DNA from: Leguminivora glycinivorella | Lineage: Eukaryota; Arthropoda; Insecta; Lepidoptera; Tortricidae | Length of the DNA stretch: 64,000 nt | Assembly (NCBI RefSeq): GCF_023078275.1 | Contig: NC_062980.1 | Location: 15,766,783-15,830,782, forward strand | Direction: 5' to 3' | Part shown: positions 9,159 to 19,780 of the stretch, in pieces | Layout of the letters: every line of letters begins with the position of its first letter | Position numbering within the stretch: position 1 is the stretch's first letter | Program-made: the position numbers and the translations under genes | Notes under the pieces: model-generated | The model's input: only the letters and a program-made list of their open reading frames with translations | Database searches by the model: none | What the model was told of the DNA's origin: nothing

Positions 9159-11340
9159 ATGCAGATCAATACATCAGCCACTGGCAGTACGTCTACGTCG
9201 TTACAAGCGTTTCCTTGCGATCAGTGCGACAAATCGTTCTCTACAACTCGTGGTCTAAATATTCATATAGGAAAATGCCACAAAATTGTAAATCCGCCTA
9301 TCATCGCCACATGTCCACTCATAATAGGACACCAACCCAGCCCTCTAACACCTGACATCGATGTAAATAACTTAATTCCTCCTCCACCTCAGCTATCTCA
9401 AAAATAATTTTCCTGTAATCAAAAGAATACCGCGTGGAGCAAGGATCACCGTAGCTAGTCGACTAACCGACGTTATCAATACCTGCGTAGAAAGCAACAG
9501 CACTGATTCTTGGAAACACTTACTAACCTTTTCCTTTTCCACTCTTCATGCGACTTCTGATAATAGATGACTGTCACTCACACAAAAAATAAAAAACAAC
9601 TGTGCCCACCCCCTTAATCACAACCCTTCCGTTAATCAGAAAAACAGCTGTTCATCATACCGTTCTAGCAACAATTTAAAAAAGACTGTTGAGGGAAAAG
9701 TAAGCAATGGCGACCTTAAAGGAGCCGCACGCTTGCTTTTTTCAACCGACGTGCTGTCTGTGGACTCACCTGAGACTTTATCGGCTTTGCGCGACAAGCA
9801 CTCGTCGTGCCCAGCAACTCCATACTTTTTAGATCCGAAAAGTAAACCCCCTCTTTGTACCCATTATTTATGGCCCAAATCTTATTACCCTTACGAAAAA
9901 AGATGGGGGTATATTAGGCCCATTGCCGTTGGTTCAACTTTTAGTCGTTTAACATCCAAAATTTCTGTTCGACATATACCTACTTACAAAATTACAGAAA
10001 GAATTCGAACCTGTACAACTCGGCTTTGGCACTAGGGGTGGGTGTGAAGCGGCAGTACACGCTCTCCGCACCTGCCTTATCAATGACCAGTGTGAGGTAG
10101 TGCTTAAACTGGATGTCAAAAATGCATTTAACTCGCTCAATAGGGACGCCCTGCTTGCAGAAGTCAATAACCACACTTCAGAACTCTACAACTATTTATT
10201 AAATTGCTACGCAAATCCCTCAAAATTGGTATACAAAACCCATGAACTCTCCTCTGAAGTAGGCTGCCAGCAGGGCGATCCTCTCGGACCAACCGTTTTT
10301 AGTCTAGCCATAAATCCTATTATTCAAAATCTAAATTCAAAATTTAACGTATGGTACTTAGATGACGGTACCCTAGGAGGTGATGCTAACACAGTATTAG
10401 CTGACCTATTGGAAATAAAAAATAAATTTCAACGAATTGGACTTGAATTAAATTCCGATAAATGCGAATTACCTATATCTCAACAGTTTTAATCCCGACA
10501 CCATTCAAAAATTTCAAGCAATTACGCCTAACATTAAATTTGTCAACAAGGACTCATTAAACCTCCTAGGGTCACCTATCTTCGAAGAAGCCATTCCTAA
10601 CGTCATTACAAACGCGACTTCCTAATTCAAAAACTGCGCTGATCGCTTACTCGAGATAAATTCTCATTCCGCTCTGACTATTTTAAAATTCTGCCTTTTT
10701 GTACCAAAATTTACTTATTTGCTTCGCTGCTGCCCTTTTTGGAAGCACCAAAATTTATTATCACCTATTGACGACCTCATTAGATCTTCTTTAGAGTCAA
10801 TTTTAAACATTCAGCTCAGCGAGCGTTCCTGGAACCAGGCGTCCCTTCCCATCAGATTCGGCGGGTTGGGTACGCGCAAAATTTCTAGTGTTGCTTTGCC
10901 GTCGTTTCTATCACCTGTCCACGGCACGTCCGCCCTCGTAGGTAAAATATTAAGGGCCTGCCCTTTAAACTTCGAGACGGCGTGCCTGACGGACGCTAGA
11001 AACGCCTGGCTGACGGCTTGTCCGAGTCAAATTTTTCCTAAAAAATTACATATCCAACGTTGCTGGGACGACACTATTTGTACCTTCGACGAACTCCTTT
11101 CCAGTCCTGGTACCACTGCCACAATGCGGGCGCGGCTGTTAGCAGCCGCAGAAAAGGAATCCGGCCAGTGGCTGCACGCTTACCCTTCGCCTCCCAGTGG
11201 TCTAGAGCCTGATACCCTGCGCTCTAGCCGTGAGCCTCAGGCTCGGAGTAAAGGTCTGCACCCCTCATAGGTGCCCCTGCGGCACAACCGTCGACGAGCT
11301 TGGACACCATGGCCTTTCTTGTCAACTCAGCCCTATTTAG
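9159..11340 (+). pseudogene. Internally deleted RLE-type LINE: C2H2 finger plus YLDD reverse transcriptase
   Basis: Remnant single ORF of a non-LTR retrotransposon, broken into frames. The ATG at 9159 opens 82 residues with a C2H2 finger (C-x2-C-x12-H-x4-H, FPCDQCDKSF). Frames at 9420-9550 and 9690-9870 match the region before the RT. RT blocks follow at 9905-10490: RPIAVGSTF, LKLDVKNAFNSLNR (motif A), QQGDPLGPTVFS (B) and WYLDDGTLGG (C, YLDD instead of the usual YADD). 10719-11340 holds RFGGLGTRK and a CPCG...HHGLSC zinc motif, then a stop. The usual APG-DG block before motif A and the endonuclease after the zinc motif are missing. The endonuclease portion of a related copy is at 44052. Several frameshifts; non-functional. 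I recognise the architecture from R2-like elements; the clade is not certain. Confidence 0.75.
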
Positions 11341-11545
11341 ATTTATTTTAGTTTAGATTAGTTTTTAATTTAATTTTAAGTTGTTTTATTATTTTTTTAG
11401 AGTTAGCTTGTTATTTATTTGTTACTTAAGTTTTATTACCTTAATAAATCTCTGTAGTACATATTAGAAGGTTACTTAGTATGTACAATAGAAGGATATT
11501 GATTGCAGAGAACAGTGGCAACAGCGCACAATAGCAAACAACCAA
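11341..11545 (+). mobile_element. 3' UTR of the RLE-type LINE
   Basis: T-rich DNA with repeated ttagtttagattag and gttttatt words after the last coding stop. It resembles the 3' UTR of the related copy at 44463-44630. A polyadenylation-like aataaa lies at about 11441. The exact 3' end and target duplication were not identified. Confidence 0.45.
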
Positions 11546-11549
11546 TCGT

Positions 11550-11802
11550 GGAGAAGGTGTTCCCTGATTGGTCCATTTGAATCAGATCAACAATTGACGG
11601 AGCGGATTTGTATAAAAAATGCTATGAATAGTTCGTAATTTTGCCGGCAGATGGACAGCAGTTGTTGATCCGATCGGAGCCACATTTGTATGCCGAGTCA
11701 TAATACATTAGATCAACAAAAACTGTTGTGATCAACAATTGCCAACGGATCAACAATTAACTGATGCCAAAACCCGTCTGATCAACATTGACCGAGTGGA
11801 GA
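11550..11802 (-). mobile_element. gttgatc MITE, copy 2
   Basis: Inverted relative of 5145-5300: the complement of the other copy's key words is present (gatcaacaaaaactg, aacggatcaaca, gtctgatcaaca). It is longer on its left, where aatcagatcaacaattga mirrors the right end. It abuts a (TA)n run at about 11806-11834. Confidence 0.65.
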
Positions 11803-11804
11803 TA

Positions 11805-11830
<26 letters not shown>

Positions 11831-11837
<7 letters not shown>

Positions 11838-12670
11838 GGTGTCCCACGGTGATGCCACATGGAGGGAAAGTACCTTAAATATCGTAGATAGCATATTTTG
11901 CTGAAAGGAGACTTTATTTTATTTTCAAAACTTAGTAAAAGTGCATTCAAATTTTTTTAATTTTTACTATGAGGCCTTATACAGGGTGTATTTTGATAGC
12001 GGGTCAGTAAAGCCGGTATGAGATCCCGTAGTCCTACATGAAAATAATCTAAGGGGACCATCCATCAATTTCAAATTGATGAAAAATGGCATTTACAGAT
12101 TTTGGAAAAAATATACAGGGTGCGAGAAAAAAGGCATTTTAACAAACTTTTTTTTTGGTGCATTGTCTTGAGTTGACTCCTAAGCAATTATTAATACTGA
12201 ATAGGAGTGGAATCGATTGGCATCATAAAAATACCATGTGGAAAAAAAAAATTCATACAAATTGTATGGGAAAAGTTTTTCGTGATTTGTGACTTTTCTA
12301 GCCAGACATTTTTTTTTGGTCCCATACAAGCTTTTGATACTGGATAGGAATGGGATCGATTGGCGTCAAAAAAAAAAGTTTGTCAAAAATGCCCTTTTTC
12401 TAGCACCCTGTATGTTTTTTCCAAAATCTGTAAATGCCATTTTTCATAAATTTGAAATTGATGGATGGTCCCCTTAGACTATTTTCATACCTTACTGACC
12501 CGCTATCAAAATGCACCCTGTATAAGTCCTCATAGTAAAAATTAAAAAAAATTGAATGCACTTTTACTAAGTTTTGAAAATAAAATGAAGTCTTTCAGCA
12601 AAATATGCTATCTACGATATTTAAGGTACTTTCCCTCTATGTGGCATCGCCGTGGGACACCCTGTATATA
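11831..12670. mobile_element. Large palindromic element with three nested tacagggtg termini
   Basis: The left end tatacagggtgtcccacgg (11831) mirrors the right end gtgggacaccctgtatata (ending 12670). Complementarity continues for about 300 bp on each side. The terminal word recurs inside each arm: tatacagggtgtatttt near 11980 and tatacagggtgcgag near 12113, mirrored near 12510 and 12405. The centre carries a direct repeat of ggaatcgattggca-like sequence (about 12208 and 12351). The left arm has an extra ~27 bp near 12013. Non-coding; TA-rich flanks fit a TA- or TATA-targeting element, but the class is undecided. Confidence 0.8.
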
Positions 12671-13361
12671 CCTCAGTTGACTCTATTTAATAATGCAAAC
12701 ATTGCAAAACGTGGAGATATTGATCAGTTGCAATTTTCCCCCAGTCCAAATTGTCCCGCTGTACCTTATATATTTTTTTGTTTGAGATAATATCAATAAA
12801 AATATCATACAGTAAAAACTCATTTTTTTCGCTTAAAATACGCAAAATCTCGAAAAATGTTATACCAAACGTTTTGTTCCTTAAGAAATTTTTCATCTAA
12901 TAGGATTTTTTATAACAGTTTTTCGCAAAAATACCGCAAATTTCCTCATTCTCGCCTTTCATCTCATAGCGCGACTCCCATGATGCCTCTGTCCATCCTC
13001 GTTCCCAATGTAAAAATGGCGTTTAGATTGTTGCAGCGCGAACGAAATTAAACTTATGTTGGTTGCAATAAGACGTAGATTTGTTTAAAAATATGCACAC
13101 CTGCGATCTGCGGTAATAAAATTTTATGGCTTTCGCGATGATCACATTCATTAATGTCATAACCGCCAATTGCTTGCATTTGAAATTGAACTTTAAGTAC
13201 TAAGAAATAACGTTGTTTTTGTAAAAAAATGAAAGTAGTTTTTACTACATTGCGAAGTTTTCGTTTGTCAACTAGACGCACACATTTGCAACTTAGCGAT
13301 CGGACACTTTTGAGTGTCGAATTTGTAGGTGATAGTGTATCTAGGAAAGTTTAAATCGATG
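12671..13361. other. AT-rich stretch with a dispersed repeat fragment
   Basis: About 12685-12770 (atttaataatgcaaacattg ... ttcccccagtccaaattgtc) is shared in diverged form with 28235-28325. The rest, to 13361, is AT-rich with no gene or element that I can identify. Confidence 0.4.
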
Positions 13362-14788
13362 CTGGTATCCCCAATTTATGACAGTGATGACGTCACTGAA
13401 TAATGTTGACATTGTCAGCAAGTGCGAGAGGGACACCAGCCCAAACAATTACCTCTCATGTGGACACACTTTTTGACCTAACTAAACAATCTAGTTTAAT
13501 AATTCTAAATCTATGCTTCATGTCGAGTCAATCACTGACATGATGAACTTTATGCCTCATAACTTAAATGTCAGAAAATTTTGAGTTCAATTCGATTTAC
13601 GTCATGCGCAGACAATCAATAGATTAAGATGGCTAATGATGTTTTTGCCTAATTAAGCCTAATTAAGTAAACTTTATAAATGTTTTTCTGTGGTTTTCAA
13701 GTCGTAATAAAATATGGTAGTATTTTTTTTCGGTTAATTGAACAGTAATAAATAATATAAAATAGACTTTAAAAAAGGGTAAAGTAGGTAGCCTACGCAA
13801 TCAAGTCCCGTTCAAAATGTATAATGTGGTATTGACTATTTGAGCTATAACACTATGAATTCTTACATACGGCCGATGTACCTATAGGTACCACATACAC
13901 TCACACACATACACACATAAACAACAAACACATAATACATAAACTCAATCTTATATTCCCAAAAGAGATAGGCAAAACATATGAACCTGCTCCAGTTCCA
14001 GTGCCACATTTAGCAAATAAGCATGTCTCGGGGCGCGCAACGGACGACGGAGACGTTTTTTGAATTACATTCAGGCGGCGTGGCGGAGACGTCCGTTGCG
14101 CGCCCCGAGACATGCGTCTTATGAGTGTGGATGGTCCCTTATTTGCTAAATGTGGCACTGGAACTGGAGCAGGTTCATATGTTTTGCCTATCTCTTTTGG
14201 GAATATAAGATTGAGTTTATGTATTATGTGTTTGTTGTTTATGTGTGTATGTGTGTGAGTGTATGTGGTACCTATAGGTACATCGGCCGTATGTAAGAAT
14301 TCATAGTTTTATAGCTCAAATAGTCAATACCACATTATAATTTTGAACGGGACTTGATTGCGTAGGCTACTTTACCCTTTTTTAAAGTCTATTTTATATT
14401 ATTTATTACTGTTCAATTAACCGAAAAAAAATACTACCATATTTTATTACGACTTGAAAACCACAGAAAAACATTTATAAAGTTTACTTTAACTTAATTA
14501 GGCAAAAACATCATTAGCCATCTTAATCTATAGATTGTCTGCGCATGACGTAAATCGAATTGAACTCAAAATTTTCTGACATTTAAGTTATGAGGCATAA
14601 AGTTCATCATGTCAGTGATTGACTCGACATGAAGCATAGATTTAGAATTATTAAACTAGATTGTTTAGTTAGGTCAAAAAGTGTGTCCACATGAGAGGTA
14701 ATTGTTTGGGCTGGTGTCCCTCTCGCACTTGCTGACAATGTCAACATTATTCAGTGACGTCATCACTGTCATAAATTGGGGATACCAG
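13362..14788. mobile_element. 1.43-kb near-perfect palindrome
   Basis: The left arm 13362-14020 is the reverse complement of the right arm 14139-14788, with only scattered small differences (for example a duplicated cctaattaa in the left arm and a missing gtag in the right). The 118-bp spacer contains its own inverted repeat: 14021-14045 pairs with 14091-14115 (gcatgtctcggggcgcgc). The arms carry an (ac)n/(gt)n tract and a diverged copy of the RTE-type tail block (ggcaaaacatatgaacc ... tagcaaataa). Non-coding. Either a very long-armed fold-back element or a recent inverted duplication. Confidence 0.9.
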
Positions 14789-15305
14789 TCAATTTTCAAA
14801 TTTTTTGAAATATATCGAAACCCTAGTTTGAATATAACATTTAAATAAAATAAGAAGTTATAAAGTCAGGTAATATACAGATAAAAATACTACTAATATG
14901 GGAACCTCATTAACACTGGCAACACGTGCGAGAGGGACACCAGCCCAAACAATGCCCTCTCATGTGGACCGTTTTCGCTAGTCTGATACGATCGACTTTC
15001 TGTTTCAGTAATAAGGTTTAATTTCGTATGGCAAAAAATGTGATTGAGCTGTCCCCTGTAAAGGTCTTTGACATGAAGTTAAGTTAGGTTCTATGACGTC
15101 ACTACATGTCTGACAGCGTTTTCGGTGGCCAAAGTTAAAAAAATATTACACACATTTTTAATCGAAAATACGTAGCCACCATACACTTTTAATACGCAAA
15201 ATCTATAAAAATTTGTTTCTTATGTCAAATACTACAGGAACCAATCATTTCTTGTGCCAAATTCGATAAGAGTCTAGTAGCCTATTGTTACATTTTGAAA
15301 CTTAC
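14789..15305. repeat. Flank with a third copy of the palindrome terminal block
   Basis: At about 14926-14970 the block gtgcgagagggacaccagc and ccctctcatgtggac recurs; it also lies near both outer ends of the palindrome (13423-13466 and, inverted, 14685-14728). This third copy lies outside the palindrome. The remaining DNA is AT-rich without genes. Confidence 0.5.
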
Positions 15306-15308
15306 TTA

Positions 15309-15453
15309 CGGCCCAGCCACGACATTGGTCTAAGCGCGGCAGCGGCGAGCGGCAGCCATACGTGTGAATGAAAAGTCCCATCACTGTGTCTCGCTTCAAT
15401 GTATGGCCGCCGCTCGCCGCTGTCGCGCTTAGACCAATGTCGTGGCTGAGCCG
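15309..15453. mobile_element. TTA-flanked hairpin MITE, GC-rich
   Basis: Arms of about 52 bp (cggcccagccacgacattgg ... and its complement ending cgtggctgagccg) differ at only about three positions around a short spacer. Both ends are flanked by tta (15306-15308 and 15454-15456). A TTA duplication with G/C-ended inverted repeats suits PIF/Harbinger. Superfamily is inferred from the target site only. Confidence 0.75.
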
Positions 15454-15456
15454 TTA

Positions 15457-15901
15457 AAAGTTTCGGGGATAGCGTTGCTCCCGTTGTATCGGAGAAGACT
15501 GGCTAAAATATACATGTCATAAATTGATAATCGTTGAAAGTACACCTATCTACATATACCTACCTAATAAAAGTAACCTATATATTCTATTGTTTTATAC
15601 ATATATCCGTGAAGGGAAACACGGATTTCCCAACTATGTTTTGGGAAGACTTTGGTGCATTAGTTCGTTAATCCTTCCCATCGGTCCGTTCGGTTTCCGG
15701 ATGGCTACGTAAATATCTGTTAAAATCCGCACACTGATCATTCCTATTTTCTATTGAAAATCGAAGTTGTGGGCCATGGAAATGTAAACTGTTTTCACTA
15801 GAGTGACCGAAACCCCTCCTATGCGTTTTGGCGTTTTAGAATGCGTTGCTCGCAGCGTCACGGAAAATGTATATGGACTCATGTGTATGAAACTTTTATT
15901 T
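15457..15901. other. Gene-free stretch
   Basis: Mixed AT-rich DNA. Short open frames here have no recognisable domain. The right part (from about 15810, cctatgcgttttggcg) may belong to the left end of the inverted-repeat element starting at 15902. Confidence 0.3.
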
Positions 15902-17712
15902 GGATGCTGATAAGCAACAATGTGTCAACCCACACGCCAACCATTTTGAGAAAATGGCGTCTAAAGATTTTTTCTCATTTTTTTGTGTTTCTCTTAAAAA
16001 AAATTGTTTTTATATAGATTGTTGTGTTTTTCAGCTATAATACGTTCAGTAGTAGTGATTATTGTAGCTTAATTTCAAAACAAACTTCAATTTGACGAAA
16101 TAATGCCCTTTTCTTTTATTGCGAATTGTTCAACGACGTCAAACTTTTTCAAGACTGTGTTATGATACTTAACCCACTTTTGCTAATTGTTTAAAAATAT
16201 CTATGAGTCTTAAATAAACATGTTAAAGCACATAAATTGTTGTTGTAAAATACTCTACCTATGCATATTTTTAACTTTATAAGTGTTAAGTAACATATCA
16301 GTCATGGTCACTTATGTTATTAGGTATGTAGGAATCAATACATTATTTATTAATCAAACCTTTTAATGATTTTTCTACTCCCGTACTGTTATTCGTCATT
16401 TACAGGATTGTGCGTATCGAAAAAACTGAAAACGCATTGTTTGGTTCTGTAATCATGGCAACGCATTGCATTAACGATACTGCGTGCGTGCGCGGGAAGG
16501 CTTTGGGCAGCTGAGCTGACAGTGCAAACCTTTGCAATAGAGGAAACAGTGTGAATTTCGCGAGAATTATTAAAAAAAAAACTATTAAAAACTAAGTGCA
16601 TGGTCGTTGTAAAAATATTGTATGCAATGGTGTTTAACTGACTCCAAAATACTCGTGGAAAGTTCGCCACTCATATTTCTTGACCTCCTTTAAACGCCTG
16701 TTGAATAAAATACTACAAATTAACTATTAGAGTAGATCATTACTCTATTTCTAGACACATATTTAAATTATCTGTGCTTTTTCAACAAAAAATCGTTACA
16801 AAAACCAAATAATCATCTTTAAAAAAAATAAACTACTTATCTAAAATATACAACAAAATATTTTTTTACGCTAAGAAATAGACTAAGTCATTTAAATTAT
16901 GAATAACTCATGACTTGTACAAGAACAAAACATAAAATATCTTTAACAAAATAATAAACTACCATTCAGTAAGTATTTAAAAATCAAACAATATTTTTAT
17001 GCATACATTAACACGTCTTAATGTAATTAGTAATTATAAAAAAATAGTAGCTTATATTAGATTTTTATATAAACACGTACTTGTAAAAAATGTTTGCAAA
17101 TTATAATAACGAATATGTATATTCATGACTTAAAATGTTCAATTTCGTACTGAATTTACCATTCATGTGCAAAATTATACTAATGGACTAAGTCATAACT
17201 TATTCAAACATAAATTAATATGAACAGTTATATTTTACAATATAGTGTCATGGTACTTACACCAAAAACGAACAATTTATGACCCGAATATAATTTAACA
17301 ATAATGACTTATGTTTTATAACACGGGTCGTAGCATAAAACAACGAATAAAATATCATTTTGCAATAATCATTCAAGTCTCATAGTGGGTAACTATGTCA
17401 TTTTTTGCGTTTTGCAAGAATGAGTCAAGTGTAAAAAAATCGTTGAGTCAACCCTCATAACACATTATTGTAATTTAAATATGTCTTTTGCCAATTACTA
17501 TAATAAGTTAAGGTTCTTGACACATTAATGCAAAACAGGCAACACACGATAAAGGATTTGTGTTAACCTATTTTTTTACTTTTGGGATAGTGAAAATTTT
17601 CAAAATGAAAAGGTCATTTTTGCAAATAGAAGTTTAAAAATCCAGCTATAACATGGCATTAAAATCTCATTTATTTAGTTTTTGTGGGTTGACACATTAT
17701 TGCTTATCACCA
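15902..17712. mobile_element. Candidate 1.8-kb element with ~36-bp inverted repeats
   Basis: ggatgctgataagcaacaat and the following gtgtcaacccac (15902-15937) are mirrored at about 17678-17711 by gtgggttgacacattattgc and ttatcaccatcc, with three mismatches. Weaker mirroring continues outward. The interior is very AT-rich and repeatedly uses aagtcat/atgactt and cacattattg words. No transposase frame remains. I infer a decayed DNA transposon or large MITE; the true ends may lie outside these coordinates. Confidence 0.5.
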
Positions 17713-19310
17713 TCCATTTTATAAGACCCAATGTACTACACGAAAGCAAATAAATTACTTGATTGCTTGACAGTACGTTATACACGGTGCTCGTGAGCAT
17801 TGCGAGAGACTTTAACCACGCATTTCTTAAGCCAAAAGAATATTTTTTTTTTAGTACAGATGAGGAATTTGCCAAAAAAAAAATTTTTTAATGCGTATTT
17901 TGAATGATTCGCGGTTATTATTCCCAAGCTCCCAATATTTCGACGCAGTTGCATGCATCAATCATGCATTATTTTTTTTTACTATTTTTGATGTGTTTTC
18001 ACATAAAAAGTAAATTTCATTCATAAAACTGGCACTTACAATGAGTTTTACCGTTTTTTTTTCTAAAAACCTCTTTTTTAAAAGGTTTTACTGCTCACTT
18101 TTTGACATTTATCAATGAGGATAGTGAGACTAATCTCCATAATGGCATTAACGTACTTTAGAACGACGCAACGTACGCAACTTTTTAACGAAAAAGCCTT
18201 TTGGACCGAGTAACAATAAGAATTCTTTTTTTTTTTTAATTTTCGGAAAAGTTTATATGTCATTTTAGTATAATATAATATATGCTGTTATAATTTCTCG
18301 CATTGCTCAAGGCTTAGTAGTATATTGGCGAATATTATTCTTCTAGATTTTGATATTTTTCTAGCGAAAATGTCACTTGCAGACTTGTGGTAAGGCTAAA
18401 TGTTTCATCTGAATTATGAGCACAGTCGATTTTGCAATACCGTATGCGATATATTGGGACTGGAGATAAAACTATATTCGTCTAGACGGTAAGACGATGC
18501 ATTGGAAGATATTGGATAGCAAACTTATTTCCTTTATTTAGATATAAAAACAAAAACGACACGAAACTATATACCTACATTTATTTCTGTGATAAGATAA
18601 GAAGTCTCGTTTAGTGACGTGACCAAATCTATATAGAAGAAATAGGTTAATCAATTTGTATAGGGACAGAGCGTGTCACAATTTGTAACTGACTTTTAAT
18701 TAATTAATGATATGAAATATGTCTCTGGGCCTTTTCATAATTTTTGTGTTAACGCAATGAAATATCAGGAAACGGGGTATTTTTTATGGTTTTGTTAACT
18801 TCCACCAAAAAAAAAACAATATAGGTATGCATGTAATCTATCAGAGAAAAAGTCTTAAGCCATAGTAAAAATCAATATAATATGCAACCTATCAGGTCAT
18901 AAGCCTTATGTAGTAAATTTTATTTTCAATATTTTTTTGTCTAGATTGTAGGCAATACCTATGTATAATATTATTATTTCAAATAAGTAATTTGAAATCG
19001 GGTACGCGGAATCAGTATTATAATATTTTATGTACTAATAATTTGAATTAATTGACGAACCAACCAAATTAATTATAAAATTGAATTTTAATACACACTA
19101 CTCAATTTAAAGTTGTATAATCAAAAATATCCGCTCTTATTCAGAGACCGTCGAGAATTTTGTTAGTCGTAGTAGTTCGTAATTTAATAAAGTTCAACAA
19201 AGTTTTTCTTATAGTAATAGGAATGTTTTTACATGATAACTATCAACGAGATCATTTTGCTCGGCTCATGGGAGCCTGGGGTTCCCTTTAATAACATAAT
19301 ATCATTTATA
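17713..19310. other. AT-rich gene-free stretch
   Basis: About 1.6 kb of AT-rich sequence with homopolymer runs. No frame has recognisable domains, no tRNA-like boxes are seen and no clear inverted repeats were found. It may be old intron or intergenic DNA. Confidence 0.4.
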
Positions 19311-19311
19311 C

Positions 19312-19440
19312 ACCGTGTTTTTATTGTTTTCCGTTAAATTCGACACGCAGTTAGGTTCATCATCAGGAACCACCCCGTATAACGCCTTTCGTTGAATTCG
19401 ATTTTTTTTTCCTTTCCATACATAATAAATTAATTAATTA
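19312..19440. repeat. caccgtgtttttattg dispersed repeat fragment
   Basis: Contains acaccgtgtttttattg, ttccgttaaattcgacacg and a partly mirrored cctttcgttgaattcgatt, suggesting one end of a palindromic element. Incomplete; class not assigned. Confidence 0.35.
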
Positions 19441-19463
19441 GTGTGAGAGGACCTTAAGAGGGC

Positions 19464-19780
19464 AGCGAAAATGCTAAAATGGAAAGGAGGCCCCCTTTCA
19501 ACTTGGGAATTTTAGTTAAATATACAAGTGTTATTAACTAGATTTATCGAAAAAAAATTGTCCATTAAGAACAACTCAGTCAAAAGATATTTAAAAAAAA
19601 TCTTTAAAATCGAGGTTCCGCTCTCGACTCTTTCCTCCTTCAAAACTTAATCAATCGGAACGAAATTTGAGAATCTGAATAACAATGAAATAATCTATGT
19701 CGGACCGTTTAGCTTTTTTGGTTAATTGTTACCAATCTTGAGTATAACACCTTTTTTTGTGCCACAATGAAAAAGATTAA
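19464..19780 (+). repeat. ~310-bp dispersed repeat, copy 1
   Basis: gcgaaaatgctaaaatggaa through aaaatcgaggttcc and cttaatcaatcg to caccttttttt. A second copy in the same orientation lies at 32467-32775 with roughly nine in ten bases identical. Non-coding, with no terminal inverted repeat seen. The family is unknown to me. Confidence 0.7.

Noticed and set aside
9159..9407. C2H2 zinc-finger frame as a host transcription factor
   Set aside because: A single finger followed within 1 kb by matching RT frames of an RLE-type LINE; this is the N terminus of that element.
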